A stretch of DNA of 64,000 bases from Pseudomonas sp. PDM04. GTDB lineage: Bacteria; Pseudomonadota; Gammaproteobacteria; Pseudomonadales; Pseudomonadaceae. Location: NCBI RefSeq assembly GCF_014851765.1, contig NZ_JACVAI010000002.1, positions 930,001 through 994,000 on the forward strand. The letters run 5' to 3'. This document shows, one piece after another, positions 62,809 to 64,000 of this stretch (the first letter of the stretch is position 1; each line of letters opens with the position of its first letter). The notes below the pieces were generated by a model. That model had not been told where the DNA came from. It did no database searches and was given only the letters and a program-made list of their open reading frames with translations. Position numbers and translations under genes: made by a program.

Positions 62809-64000
62809 GAAATCATCGTCGACAAAGGGCAGGATCGCGTCGGCCACCGGTTGCAATTGGCGCGTGACGTAGTGATCGTAGTCGATGGGCGCGTTGCGGA
62901 TTTCCAGCGGCTCGGGGCCGGCAACGGTGATCACGTAGCTGATCCAGCCGCCATGCTGGTATTGCCGCGGCCGACCCTGTCGATCGTTGAAGTCGTCGGC
63001 GATCCGCGCCGCGCGAACATGCGGCGGCACATTGCGTTCATAGTCATCCAGGGTCCGGCGCAGACGCTTGCGGTAGACCAGCCGATCATCGAACTCGCCG
63101 GCCAGGGTCTTGCGCACATACTCGCGCACGTAGTCCCGATGGGGCTTGCGATGAAAGATCAGCGAGTACAGCTCCTGCTGGAACTGTCGGGCCAACAATG
63201 ACCAGTCGGTGCGTACGGTTTCCAGCCCCTTGTAGACCATTTCGTCGCGGCCGTCGTCGCGCGTCACCAACCCGGCATAACGTTTCTTGCTGCCCTCCTC
63301 CGCCCCGCGGATGGTGGGCATCAGAAAGCGTTTGTAGTGGGTTTCGAACTGCAGTTCCAGGGCGCTGTGCAACCCGTATTGCTGCTGCACATGCTCGCGC
63401 CACCACTGGTTGACGTGATCGACCAGGGCGTGGCCGATCTGCGCCGCTTCCTGTTGGCCGTGGGCGCGGCGCAGCCAGACGAACGTCGAGTCGGTGTCGC
63501 CGTAGATCACCGTATGCCCCTGGGCTTCGATCAGTTGCCGGGTGCGCAACATGATTTCGTGCCCACGCAAAGTGATAGACGAGGCCAGCCGCGTGTCGAA
63601 GAAGCGGCAGCCGCTGGAACCGAGCACGCCGTAGAAGGCATTCATGATGATCTTCAGGGCCTGGGACAACGGCGCATTGTGCTCGCGCTTGGCGGTTTCG
63701 CGACCCTCGGCGACTCGCGCGACAATGGCCGGCAGGCAATGGCGGGTCCGGGAGAAACGCGCGCCGCGAAAGCCCGGCACCGACTCGCTGTCTTCGGGGT
63801 GCCTGAGCCCCTCGATCAATCCCACCGGGTCGATGAGGAACGTGCGGATGATCGACGGATAGAGGCTTTTGTAATCGAGGACCAGCACCGATTCGTACAG
63901 GCCCGGTTGCGAGTCCATGACAAACCCGCCGGGACTGGCCTGGGCCGGTTTGCTGCCCAGGTTCGGTGCCACGAACCCCTGGCGGTGCATCAGCGGCATG
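62773..64000 (-). CDS. polB: DNA polymerase II (family B), C-terminal part
   Basis: The visible 408-plus residues are the polymerase half of a B-family DNA polymerase; the N-terminal exonuclease part lies beyond the right edge. Motif A is LDYKSLYPSII, the fingers Lys/Asn helix is KIIMNAFYGVLGSSG, and the catalytic YGDTDS motif C is intact. A KKRYAGL basic motif follows. PolB is the SOS-induced polymerase that restarts synthesis at lesions. The C-terminus ends at 62773 (VGGQLGLF), inside the 3' end of the DUF1810 gene on the other strand. Confidence 0.95.
   Translation of the reverse strand, partial: MPLMHRQGFVAPNLGSKPAQASPGGFVMDSQPGLYESVLVLDYKSLYPSIIRTFLIDPVGLIEGLRHPEDSESVPGFRGARFSRTRHCLPAIVARVAEGRETAKREHNAPLSQALKIIMNAFYGVLGSSGCRFFDTRLASSITLRGHEIMLRTRQLIEAQGHTVIYGDTDSTFVWLRRAHGQQEAAQIGHALVDHVNQWWREHVQQQYGLHSALELQFETHYKRFLMPTIRGAEEGSKKRYAGLVTRDDGRDEMVYKGLETVRTDWSLLARQFQQELYSLIFHRKPHRDYVREYVRKTLAGEFDDRLVYRKRLRRTLDDYERNVPPHVRAARIADDFNDRQGRPRQYQHGGWISYVITVAGPEPLEIRNAPIDYDHYVTRQLQPVADAILPFVDDDFSTLVGGQLGLF

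Overview
The window reads as a chromosomal segment of a fluorescent-group Pseudomonas. It is GC-rich and densely coded. It carries the pseudomonad tig-clpP-clpX-lon-hupB-ppiD order, the tRNA Arg-His-Leu-His cluster next to folD, an ampR/ampC pair, a glucarate operon, and Pseudomonas-type REP/REPIN palindromes of the GTGGGAGCGAGC type. Species level cannot be fixed from the sequence alone. No prophage, insertion sequence, integrase or CRISPR array is visible.

Layout. 1-10,000 (minus strand): protein quality control. Trigger factor, ClpP, ClpX, Lon, HU and PpiD are separated by hairpin terminators and followed by a DUF2242 lipoprotein. A degenerate tRNA-Asp-like relic lies between hupB and ppiD. 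10,300-10,800: four tRNA genes, with a near-perfect duplication of tRNA-His plus its terminator. 11,000-16,000: folD, the endopeptidase pbpG, small acidic and lipoprotein genes, a C39-peptidase-like lipoprotein lacking its catalytic residues, and a TerC-family membrane protein. 16,000-26,000: nhaR, an MFS exporter, sstT, conserved unknowns (DUF1993, YceH), an AroE-like dehydrogenase, small proteins, an AI-2E-family permease and trhP/yegQ. 26,000-36,100: a LysR/EamA pair, a nitrate/nitrite-type chemoreceptor preceded by an FNR/Anr-like box, glucarate uptake and catabolism with its GntR regulator, and ampR/ampC.

36,200-49,900 is the most unusual stretch. It holds a DUF4174 protein, an ABC-F ATPase and a creatininase-family enzyme. 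These are followed by a compact peroxide-defence and signalling island: a sigma-region-2-only protein, an Ohr, a 965-residue winged-helix/STAND ATPase regulator, a four-PAS/GAF histidine kinase with two overlapping response regulators, a second Ohr and a catalase. 50,000-52,100 is a nimR/nimT-like divergent pair. 52,200-56,800 is a tight five-gene operon for mostly exported enzymes (epoxide hydrolase, two further alpha/beta hydrolases, a cytochrome P460, and a cytoplasmic SDR), divergent from an MFS aromatic-acid-type transporter. The right end holds a TauE/SafE permease, a lipoprotein, periplasmic aldose 1-epimerase, an aldo/keto reductase, DUF1810, and the C-terminal part of DNA polymerase II, which runs off the window.

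REP/REPIN palindromes sit mostly between convergent genes. The candidates most worth following are the oxidative-stress signalling island, the P460/epoxide-hydrolase operon, the region-2-only sigma-like gene with its sequestered ribosome site, and the degenerate or duplicated tRNA structures.
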